A stretch of 5,827 nucleotides of DNA, from positions 1 to 5,827 of the forward strand of contig JAITQP010000306.1 of assembly GCA_031288885.1 (NCBI GenBank), in the 5' to 3' direction. The position numbers and the translations under genes are program-made. The stretch's first letter is position 1, and the number at the start of each line of letters is the position of its first letter. Source of the DNA: Prevotellaceae bacterium. GTDB lineage: Bacteria; Bacteroidota; Bacteroidia; Bacteroidales; UBA932. Shown one piece after another: positions 1 through 5,827 of this stretch. Below the pieces are notes generated by a model. It had not been told where the DNA came from. It was given only the letters and a program-made list of their open reading frames with translations, and did no database searches.

Positions 1-66
1 GCCTGCAGCAAAGAGCAGGAGCGCGCCGCAGGTCACGGATAATTTTACGCTTCGTTGAATAAACAT
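1..66 (-). CDS. N-terminus of an exported protein, cut off by the window edge
   Basis: An ATG at 66-64 opens a minus-strand frame that stays open to position 1 (22 codons). It reads MFIQRSVKLSVTCGALLLFA and then A-G. This looks like a signal peptide: a short basic n-region (Arg5, Lys8) followed by a hydrophobic stretch (GALLLFAA). If the next residue outside the window is Cys, FAAG-C would be a lipobox, but this cannot be seen. The start is supported by a perfect Bacteroidota -7 element 26 bases upstream (100-93); there is no clear Shine-Dalgarno sequence, which is common in this phylum. It lies downstream of the SusD-like gene in the same direction, where such loci often encode a surface glycan-binding protein or a secreted hydrolase or peptidase. 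The mature part is missing, so no function can be assigned. Confidence 0.6.
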   Translation of the reverse strand, partial: MFIQRSVKLSVTCGALLLFAAG

Positions 67-92
67 AGCTGAGGTGCTTTATTTAGGTTGCC

Positions 93-126
93 CAAAGGTA
101 ATGTTTTTTTAGTTGAAAATTAAAAA
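93..126 (-). promoter_or_regulatory. Bacteroidota-type promoter for the truncated exported gene
   Basis: On the minus strand, positions 100-93 read TACCTTTG, a perfect match to the TAnnTTTG -7 element used by the Bacteroidota primary sigma factor. The matching -33 element (TTTG) is poor. The best candidate is the T-run at 126-122, about 21 bases upstream, which lacks the G; a second option, TTTTC at 119-115, is too close. Transcription would begin near 86-88, giving a leader of about 20 bases before the ATG at 66. The surrounding sequence is strongly AT-rich. The promoter sits just after the terminator of the transporter pair, so the next gene can be transcribed independently. Confidence 0.6.
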
Positions 127-186
127 TTGTCATACGAATTAATTCTCAATTTTGCCAACTCTAACAGGAAAGAACATATATTACGT

Positions 187-231
187 AAAAATAGGAGGCA
201 GCCCCAAAAGTTGAACTTCTGAAGCTGCCTC
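187..231 (-). terminator. Intrinsic terminator of the susC-susD-like transcript
   Basis: GAGGCAGC (195-202) and GCTGCCTC (224-231) form a perfect 8-bp stem. In minus-strand RNA the inner bases also pair, with three G·U wobbles (positions 203/223, 204/222 and 207/219), giving a continuous 17-pair stem and a three-base loop (212-214). In plus-strand RNA those three positions would be A·C mismatches. The stem is followed on the minus strand by CTATTTTT, whose five-T run lies at 191-187. The hairpin begins 13 bases after the SusD-like stop codon. Orientation, position and T-run all indicate rho-independent termination of the transporter transcript. Confidence 0.88.
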
Positions 232-244
232 ATAAATTAATTAA

Positions 245-2068
245 CTAATTATAGCCTTGATTTTGGTCACTACTTGTCAATCCCTCGTTAACATCTATCG
301 CGTTCTGAGGAATAGGGCGGTAGGTTTTCAGCCCTATCGGCGTATTGCCCAAGCTGTGGTCGGCAACGTCGTAACTGTACTTTACAAACATATACTCCAG
401 CATTTTTGTCCGGCGTAGCTCCGGCCAGCGCCCGCAATACTGTCCGACCAGCTCTTTCCCGCTCTCCTTCAGGTATTCCTCCAGCGCAGCTTGCCGGGAG
501 GTAGCAGGGAGGCTCACAGTCAGCGTCGAGCCATATTTCGCGTTCCCCGGACGATTTAGCACCCTTTGGATGTACTCTTCCGCTTGCTGATATTCCTCTT
601 TCCCTATGCACGCTTCGGCGTACAGCAGCATGGTTTCCGACAAGGTTGCCAGCACCACGTCGCGGTAGCTTTGACGTTGATTCCATGTTACTATTTTATT
701 CATATCAAACTTTTTGATAACCGGCTGACAAAAATCATTTATATAACCGCTACGCCAATACTTTTCATTCACTTTCGGGTCACTGCTGTGCTCAATAAAG
801 GGATATACGCGCAGGTAGTTCGTTCCATTAGTAGCCTTGGCATTAGTAATTTTGGCGATGTCGGCGCCGCTAAATTCGGGGCACCACTTTTTTATGAACG
901 CCAGCACCCCAGAACGTAGCGTGTCGCCTTTTGTCATCGTTACGTCTTTAAATACGCCATTCTCCTCGCCATCGGTTAGCACCTTGTAGTCATCGAACAT
1001 CTCCTGTGCTCTGTCCCAAGCGCGCGGATACACGGCGGTAATTGCATTCTTTTCGGGATTAACTTTGTTTTGATAGTAATCATAGTAGTACTCCCATATT
1101 GTCAGCATGAAAGTCGCCTCGTAGCGGGCATCATTCTTGCCGAACCATGAGTGTAGCGACCACGAAGGGTACAGTGATGTTCTCATAGTTTTGTGCTTGC
1201 GCTCCGATCCGCTCAAGTAGGGGCCAAATGAGGCCTCTTGGTCGTTTCCGGAGGTGTTGTTGGGCAATGAACTTGCATCATACTGTAGGGCAAAAATCAC
1301 CTCATCATTATTCTCATTATCAATGCTCCACAGCTGCTCCATGCTATACTTCAGGTCGCCGCGGGAGTCAATCACTGCCTTGGCATGTGCTTTTGCCGTT
1401 TCAAAATCGTTTTCGCTGCCCAAATCCCAGCCGCGTGTCAAATATACTTTGGCAAGGTAGTGATTTACAATGTCCTTATTGATAGCTCCATCTTTGGTTG
1501 TTTGCGGGAGCGGCCCGTCCAAGGCTTCCTTCAGTTTTCCGAGTACGTAGTCATACGAGGCGCTTAGCGTGGCGCGGGGTATGCCTGTGCGCGGGCTTTG
1601 CGTATACTCGTCATTAATAACCACGCCTCCAAACTGCTCAATCAGCAGAAAGTGTACAAATCCCTTCAAAAAGCTGTACTCCGCCTGATACAAGCTCTTG
1701 TCGCCATCAGAAATTTCAGCAATATTCAAGTAGTACTCCGCCGTATTCAGGGCTTGTAAAACGGTATAGCAATTCGTGTAGAAGTCTTCTACATCTGCGT
1801 TGGTGGGGTTTAAATTCCTGTAGTCATATAGAGGATCTGTATTGTTGCGTGGCAGCTGGTATAGATCGGTGCCGGCAAGCAGCACGCGGGGTGTTTCCTC
1901 ATAAATAGCCCGTAAGCTGCTGTAGGCATTCACCCGTAAGGTTTGGTAGCCTTCGGTAGAGGCATATAGCTCATCATTGGTAATACCTGCCCTGTTGTCC
2001 TCCTCCAGAAAATCGCCGCAACCGGTGAATAATACCACCGATAGCGCTATGTTGAATATCTTTTTCAT
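245..2068 (-). CDS. SusD/RagB-family outer-membrane nutrient-binding lipoprotein
   Basis: A surface lipoprotein predicted to capture the nutrient (a glycan or peptide) and close as a lid over the SusC-like barrel encoded just upstream. The 607-aa protein has a typical family length. It starts MKKIFNIALSVVLFTGCGDF: a basic n-region, a hydrophobic core and a lipobox ending at Cys17, the predicted lipidated residue; acidic residues follow (Asp19, Glu22-Asp24), as in many surface-exported lipoproteins. Family landmarks are FLKGFVHFLLIEQFGGVV at 133-150, a TPR-like helix YLAKVYLTRGW at 204-214, the conserved SETMLLYAEA helix at 477-486, KELVGQYCGRWPELRRT at 538-554, and the C-terminal PIPQNAIDVNEG at 585-596. 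The N-terminal SusD-like domain covers roughly residues 18-215 and the RagB/SusD domain roughly 290-607. The ATG lies 12 bases after the transporter stop and has a good ribosome binding site. A terminator follows the gene. The ligand cannot be inferred. The family assignment is secure. Confidence 0.97.
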   Translation of the reverse strand: MKKIFNIALSVVLFTGCGDFLEEDNRAGITNDELYASTEGYQTLRVNAYSSLRAIYEETPRVLLAGTDLYQLPRNNTDPLYDYRNLNPTNADVEDFYTNCYTVLQALNTAEYYLNIAEISDGDKSLYQAEYSFLKGFVHFLLIEQFGGVVINDEYTQSPRTGIPRATLSASYDYVLGKLKEALDGPLPQTTKDGAINKDIVNHYLAKVYLTRGWDLGSENDFETAKAHAKAVIDSRGDLKYSMEQLWSIDNENNDEVIFALQYDASSLPNNTSGNDQEASFGPYLSGSERKHKTMRTSLYPSWSLHSWFGKNDARYEATFMLTIWEYYYDYYQNKVNPEKNAITAVYPRAWDRAQEMFDDYKVLTDGEENGVFKDVTMTKGDTLRSGVLAFIKKWCPEFSGADIAKITNAKATNGTNYLRVYPFIEHSSDPKVNEKYWRSGYINDFCQPVIKKFDMNKIVTWNQRQSYRDVVLATLSETMLLYAEACIGKEEYQQAEEYIQRVLNRPGNAKYGSTLTVSLPATSRQAALEEYLKESGKELVGQYCGRWPELRRTKMLEYMFVKYSYDVADHSLGNTPIGLKTYRPIPQNAIDVNEGLTSSDQNQGYN

Positions 2069-2074
2069 TTTTAT

Positions 2075-2082
2075 CTCTCCTT
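2075..2082 (-). promoter_or_regulatory. Ribosome binding site of the SusD-like gene, overlapping the upstream stop codon
   Basis: The minus strand reads AAGGAGAG at 2082-2075, with six bases (ATAAAA) to the ATG at 2068-2066. The first two bases are the last two of the SusC-like TAA stop (2083-2081). Ribosomes ending the transporter would therefore stop on this site, which suggests translational coupling between the two genes. It also fixes the SusD-like start. The transporter gene itself has no comparable site. Confidence 0.8.
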
Positions 2083-5000
2083 AAAATTTTAAGTTAACGC
2101 CTAATTGATACACTATGCTGGAAAGCCCGTTGCCATCGTTGGCTTCAAAGGTGGCATACTCCGGATCGTAGCCCACATAATCGGTAAAGGTAAACGGATT
2201 GAGCACATTCAAGTAAACCCGTGCTTGTGAGAATTTAACCTTTCTAACCCACTGCTGCGGAACGGTATAGCCTATAGTGATATTGCGCACTTTAACAAAC
2301 GACACGTCCTGAAGCGTTCCGTTACTCACCGATTTAACCGTGCCGTTGTTGTTCACAATGCTCACGTAGTGGCCTCCCTTAAGGCTGGCAGTGCCGATTG
2401 GGTACTTGGCGTCCGCATTTTCCGTTGAGGTAGTCCATGTTACCCAAGGCTGCCCGTTTTCGTCAATGCTAAAATTATTCCAATCAATACGGGGTACGCC
2501 CTCCGGTACGTAGTAGTCGAAGTTTACTTTTGTACGGCCTCTGTCTGTGAGGGCTGCGCCGACAAACTCGCCGGAAAACCAATCGCTAACCATCACGCCC
2601 TGACGGGCATAAATGTTAAACGAAAAATCAAATCCCCTGTACTTCAGGGTAGAGGAAATGCTCCCCGTCCAGTCGGGGTTGCTTTTGCCCAAAATAGTAC
2701 GATCGTCGGTATTAATTTCTCCGTTATTATCCATGTCCACTATTTTGGGGGCGCCCGGGTTAGGAATGTCCATTTTTTTCCTTTGCTCCGACGTGGCAGC
2801 AGCCCACTCGGATTGGCTGTACACGCCGTTTGTCTTGTAGCCGTAAATCACGCCGATGGGTTGCCCAATGAAGTAGGCTTCGCCGGGCACATCCTCCTCC
2901 TTCCCGTACACGCTACGGATAGCGTTTTGGTTGCGGGCAAACGTAATGGAAGTCCTCCACTCCCAATCGCCCGTTTTTACATTTATAGAGCTCAGCCCAA
3001 CTTCTACACCTCGGTTGTTTACCGATCCAATGTTGTCGGTCATGGAGGTTACTCCGGATTCAATGGCTAAGGTGCGCTTCATGAGCAAACCATCCGAGAG
3101 CTTATCGTAAAAGTCGATAACGCCGCTTATTCGTCCACCCAAAAAGCCAAAGTCCACCCCAAAGTCAAGCTCGCGGGTCTTTTCCCACGTCAGCAGGGGG
3201 TTGACCGGCGCGCCGACGGCGTACCCCGATACCATGCTTCCGCCAAAATCGTAGTAAGATTGGCTTCCGGTATTGGGCGTTTGCTGCGTGCCATAGGCGT
3301 TTACTCCGTTATTGTTGCCCGAGTAGCCCAAGCTCGCGCGGAGCTTGAGGTTGCTTAGCCACTCAATATCCTTCATAAAATCTTCCTCTATGATGCGCCA
3401 AGCCACCGCCGCCGACGGAAAAGTCGTCCACTTGTTGGCCAACTTTGAGCTGCCGTCGTAGCGAACAGTGCCCGTAACCAAGTACTTTCCGGCGTAATCA
3501 TAGTTTACACGAGCTGCGTACGAAAGCATGCTAACCTGCGAGTAGGTTGCTGCATTATCGCTTGCCCGCAGCGTTCCGTTAAAAATATTATACCATCCGG
3601 CGTCATACGGAAAATTCATTGCGCCCACTCCCAGCAGCTCCTCCTGTGTTTTGTACACCGAGTTAATCAGGGTTACATTCAGCGTGTGAACTTCGGCAAA
3701 AGTGTGCCCATAGCTCACCACGTTGTCCCACGTCCAGTCAAAGCGGGTACGATGCTCTGTGCGGGCTATATCGTCAGATTTGTCGGGAGTTTTCGCCTGA
3801 TATTCACCAGCTCTTCGCTGGTTAAGGTGCGGGGAGAAGGTGGTTTTGACCGATAAGCCTGCTACGGGAGTAAATTCGGCAAATATGCTACCCATTATGT
3901 TAAAGCGTTTGGTTTCATTCGAGCCACCTGCAATTTCAAGCAGGGGGTTACCGCTTGAGGTAAAGTTTTGGGTGCCCTGTATGCCGGCCGCAGTACCCGG
4001 CTGCTTCACGTACTCGCCATTTTCGTCGTATGACCTAAAAAAAGGCGCCATGCGGAAAAGGCTAACGTATCCATTCTCAGCGCCACTATTTACCAAGCTG
4101 TAAGACAAATTCAGTTGAGCGCCCGACGAAAAGTATTTGTTGGCTTTATGGCTGACGGAAGTGCGCAGGGTATAGCGATCCATTTCTTCCAGCATAAAGT
4201 TCCCTTTTTCGTTCTGGTAGCCTATGCCTATGTTGTACACAATATCCTTGCCGCTTCCGGATATGTTAACGGAATGGCTTTGCTGCGAGCCGTCGTCGGT
4301 GGCAAGCCCCAACCAATCGGTATATTCTTGAGTGTAGAGCGCCGTATTAATTATTTTTGAGCTTCGCAAGATTGCCTCCTTGTCAGCATCCTTCAGTTCA
4401 TATTGCCCTTTACTTGCATTCCATGAGTAGTACATCGAGGTACGGTAGTCGGCCAGCTCGCGGCCATCCATAAAGTCGGGTACACGAGCCAACTCACGCA
4501 CGCCGTAGTAGCCGTCGTAGGATACCGTTAGCTTGGTAGAAGCCTCCGAGGCGCCTTTGGTTTTGACAATCACCACGCCGTTAGAGCCTCGCGAGCCGTA
4601 AATTGCCGTAGAGGAGGCATCCTTTAGCACGTCCAGCTGCTCAATATCGGCTGGCGAAAGAAAATCAATATCCTCCACCACAATACCGTCCACCACGTAC
4701 AGCGGGCTTCCGGCGTTCATGGAGTTTTGCCCCCGGATTTGGATGGAAAATCCGCCGCCCGGGCGGGCAGAGTTTGCCAAAATATCAACGCCCGAAGTAG
4801 CGCCCTGTAGAGCGCTCATCACAGAGGTTGCGCCGATAGCCGTAAGCCTGTCGGAGTTTACGCTGGCTACAGAGCCGGTGAGGTCGCTTTTCTTCACCGT
4901 GCCGTAGCCAATGGCCACCACCTCCTCAAGATGCTGGGCATTTTCTTCCAGCGTTACATCAATGCGCCCGCGCCCGCCAACAACTTCTTCTACGGTGGCC

Positions 5001-5302
5001 AAACCCAAAAACGAGAACACCAGCGTAGCATCAGCAGGCGCGTTAATGGTGTATCCGCCGTTCACGTCGGTGGTAACACCTGTAGTGGAGCCCTTGAGCA
5101 CTACGCTTGCGCCCACTACAACCTCATTGTTACTATTGCGCACCGTGCCGGAAATCTTCAGGTTTTGCGCCCACAGCGAGACTGCCGACGTTAGCAGCGT
5201 CGCTACCAAAAGGCAAATGCCTCTTTGAATCACCCCGCCGCCGGCTGCACGTAACAGCGCTGCAAGGCGGGATTTCTTTTGGAATGTGTATTTTATATTC
5301 AT
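2081..5302 (-). CDS. SusC/RagA-family TonB-linked outer-membrane transporter
   Basis: A TonB-dependent barrel that imports the ligand captured by the SusD-like partner encoded 12 bases downstream. The chosen start gives 1073 aa, a usual length. Residues 1-45 are a signal peptide with a long basic n-region and the core ICLLVATLLTSAVSLWA, with cleavage predicted near Ala45/Gln46. Residues 48-118 form a carboxypeptidase-regulatory-like beta-sandwich (ISGTVRN at 50-56, VTTDVNGGYTINAP at 76-89). EEVVAIGYGTVKKSDLTGSV at 126-145 is the family TonB-box and plug-entry motif. The plug runs to about residue 250 and includes LYVVDGI (201-207), VLKDASSTAIYGSRGSNGVV (225-244). The rest is the barrel, ending in an aromatic residue (LGVNLKF), as expected for BAM-assembled proteins. 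There is no STN domain. D856-D867 matches an EF-hand-like loop (DMDNNGEINTDD). An in-frame ATG at 5425 would add 41 residues ahead of the signal peptide and is rejected. The substrate is unknown. Confidence 0.97.
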   Translation of the reverse strand: MNIKYTFQKKSRLAALLRAAGGGVIQRGICLLVATLLTSAVSLWAQNLKISGTVRNSNNEVVVGASVVLKGSTTGVTTDVNGGYTINAPADATLVFSFLGLATVEEVVGGRGRIDVTLEENAQHLEEVVAIGYGTVKKSDLTGSVASVNSDRLTAIGATSVMSALQGATSGVDILANSARPGGGFSIQIRGQNSMNAGSPLYVVDGIVVEDIDFLSPADIEQLDVLKDASSTAIYGSRGSNGVVIVKTKGASEASTKLTVSYDGYYGVRELARVPDFMDGRELADYRTSMYYSWNASKGQYELKDADKEAILRSSKIINTALYTQEYTDWLGLATDDGSQQSHSVNISGSGKDIVYNIGIGYQNEKGNFMLEEMDRYTLRTSVSHKANKYFSSGAQLNLSYSLVNSGAENGYVSLFRMAPFFRSYDENGEYVKQPGTAAGIQGTQNFTSSGNPLLEIAGGSNETKRFNIMGSIFAEFTPVAGLSVKTTFSPHLNQRRAGEYQAKTPDKSDDIARTEHRTRFDWTWDNVVSYGHTFAEVHTLNVTLINSVYKTQEELLGVGAMNFPYDAGWYNIFNGTLRASDNAATYSQVSMLSYAARVNYDYAGKYLVTGTVRYDGSSKLANKWTTFPSAAVAWRIIEEDFMKDIEWLSNLKLRASLGYSGNNNGVNAYGTQQTPNTGSQSYYDFGGSMVSGYAVGAPVNPLLTWEKTRELDFGVDFGFLGGRISGVIDFYDKLSDGLLMKRTLAIESGVTSMTDNIGSVNNRGVEVGLSSINVKTGDWEWRTSITFARNQNAIRSVYGKEEDVPGEAYFIGQPIGVIYGYKTNGVYSQSEWAAATSEQRKKMDIPNPGAPKIVDMDNNGEINTDDRTILGKSNPDWTGSISSTLKYRGFDFSFNIYARQGVMVSDWFSGEFVGAALTDRGRTKVNFDYYVPEGVPRIDWNNFSIDENGQPWVTWTTSTENADAKYPIGTASLKGGHYVSIVNNNGTVKSVSNGTLQDVSFVKVRNITIGYTVPQQWVRKVKFSQARVYLNVLNPFTFTDYVGYDPEYATFEANDGNGLSSIVYQLGVNLKF

Positions 5303-5404
5303 GTTAAAATATATTGTATTATGGAAAAATAGGTTGCTTGTTTGCGAAATGCCGGGTAGAATTTCATCGCTATTAGGATTAGATGTTAGAGGGGGTAGAG
5401 GAGG

Positions 5405-5420
5405 AGCGTTAGAAAACGCT
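5405..5420 (-). promoter_or_regulatory. Small hairpin sharing an arm with the large inverted repeat
   Basis: AGCGTT (5405-5410) and AACGCT (5415-5420) are perfect inverted copies separated by four bases, forming a 6-bp stem-loop on either strand. The arm at 5415-5420 is also part of the outer stem of the large inverted repeat at 5414-5474, so the two structures cannot form together. In transporter-sense RNA the order is arm 1 (5474-5465), arm 2 (5423-5414), arm 3 (5410-5405), with 1:2 or 2:3 pairing. No T-run follows arm 3, so it does not look like an intrinsic terminator. A regulatory role is an inference. Confidence 0.4.
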
Positions 5421-5474
5421 TTCACGCCGTATGTGCAGGCGTAGCTTGCCTATGCGCACGGCGCGAAAGCGTTT
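5414..5474 (-). repeat. 61-base GC-rich imperfect inverted repeat in the transporter leader
   Basis: The outer arms AAACGCTTTC (5414-5423) and GAAAGCGTTT (5465-5474) are perfect inverted copies. After one non-Watson-Crick position, CGCCGT (5425-5430) pairs with ACGGCG (5458-5463). Nearer the centre, AGGC (5437-5440) pairs with GCCT (5448-5451) around a seven-base loop (5441-5447). In minus-strand RNA, positions 5424/5464 and 5431/5457 become G·U pairs, so 18 consecutive pairs form; in plus-strand RNA these are A·C mismatches. This favours a structure in RNA of the same sense as the transporter gene, whose start lies 112 bases further on. It could be an RNA regulatory hairpin, the remnant of a dispersed palindromic element, or a protein-binding site. 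The structure is seen directly; its role is not. Confidence 0.7.
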
Positions 5475-5537
5475 GGCAGGTGTAGAGAAGTGAAATGTGT
5501 GGAAAAATACAGCGTGATAAGAATGGAGATGTGAGCT

Positions 5538-5569
5538 GTTGGCCGAATAAAAAAAAATTGCTACCTTGC
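5538..5569 (+). promoter_or_regulatory. Weak candidate promoter pointing rightward into the TG tract
   Basis: On the plus strand GTTG (5538-5541) is followed after 20 bases, including an A-run, by TACCTTGC (5562-5569). This resembles the Bacteroidota pair TTTG / TAnnTTTG with about 19 bases between, but the -7 element is one T short of TACCTTTGC. Transcription would start close to the small hairpin and then cross the dinucleotide tract. No gene on the plus strand is established to the right, so this is a weak call. Confidence 0.25.
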
Positions 5570-5575
5570 GGGATT

Positions 5576-5591
5576 GTAGATGGCTATCTAC
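5576..5591. repeat. Perfect 6-bp inverted repeat bordering the TG tract
   Basis: GTAGAT (5576-5581) and ATCTAC (5586-5591) are perfect inverted copies around a four-base loop (GGCT). The element ends six bases before the dinucleotide tract. On the minus strand it is followed, after about 18 bases, by nine Ts (5557-5549). That distance is too long for a standard intrinsic terminator, so I call only the inverted repeat. It could bind a dimeric regulator or form a small RNA hairpin. Confidence 0.45.
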
Positions 5592-5596
5592 TTGAG

Positions 5597-5827
<231 letters not shown>

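Noticed and set aside
4719..5307. Plus-strand open frames opposite the transporter N-terminus, and others opposite both genes
   Set aside because: They are antisense to well-supported coding sequence, have no family resemblance and lack start signals.
5303..5425. N-terminal extension of the transporter from the in-frame ATG at 5425
   Set aside because: It would place 41 Pro/Asn/Ser-rich residues ahead of a good signal peptide and would overlap the leader hairpin. The ATG at 5302 gives a normal exported SusC-like protein.
5405..5480. Integron attC recombination site
   Set aside because: The palindrome and a GTTAGA motif suggested it, but the outer ends do not match the paired RYYYAAC and GTTRRRY core sites, and there is no cassette gene or integrase.
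5549..5591. Intrinsic terminator on the minus strand formed by the small hairpin and the T9 run
   Set aside because: The T-run starts about 18 bases after the stem, too far for standard termination. The closer CTAC/GTAG stem has only four pairs.

Overview
The window looks like a Bacteroidota chromosome fragment, most likely Bacteroidales, though the order is an inference. It carries a tandem SusC-like TonB-dependent outer-membrane transporter and a SusD-like surface lipoprotein, an arrangement essentially restricted to that phylum. A perfect TAnnTTTG promoter -7 element near the left edge and a susC-like start without a Shine-Dalgarno sequence fit the same phylum. Both complete genes, and the one partial gene, lie on the minus strand, so the reading order is from right to left.

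Layout in the direction of transcription: positions 5827-5303 are a 525-base non-coding region. It holds a 75-base pure TG/CA dinucleotide tract (5598-5672), short direct repeats, several hairpins, and a 61-base GC-rich imperfect inverted repeat (5414-5474). The susC-like gene is at 5302-2081 (1073 aa). The susD-like gene is at 2068-245 (607 aa); its ribosome binding site overlaps the susC-like stop codon. A strong intrinsic terminator for the minus strand lies at 231-187. A separate promoter (-7 element 100-93) follows, and then the first 22 codons of an exported protein (66-1) that runs off the window.

Together the pair should form an outer-membrane nutrient importer. The SusD-like lipoprotein acts as a substrate-capturing lid over the SusC-like barrel, which is driven by TonB. 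The substrate cannot be read from the sequence: no glycoside hydrolase, peptidase, sensor, sigma factor or anti-sigma factor is complete in the window. The transporter lacks the N-terminal STN signalling domain, so direct control by a FecR-type anti-sigma factor is not expected.

The coding part is ordinary. The least ordinary part is the region upstream of the transporter. The dinucleotide tract is very long for a bacterium and is a candidate length-variable (phase-variable) element. The large inverted repeat pairs best in the RNA sense of the transporter transcript and shares an arm with a second, mutually exclusive hairpin, an attenuator-like topology. I see no CRISPR array, tRNA, rRNA, insertion sequence or transposase.
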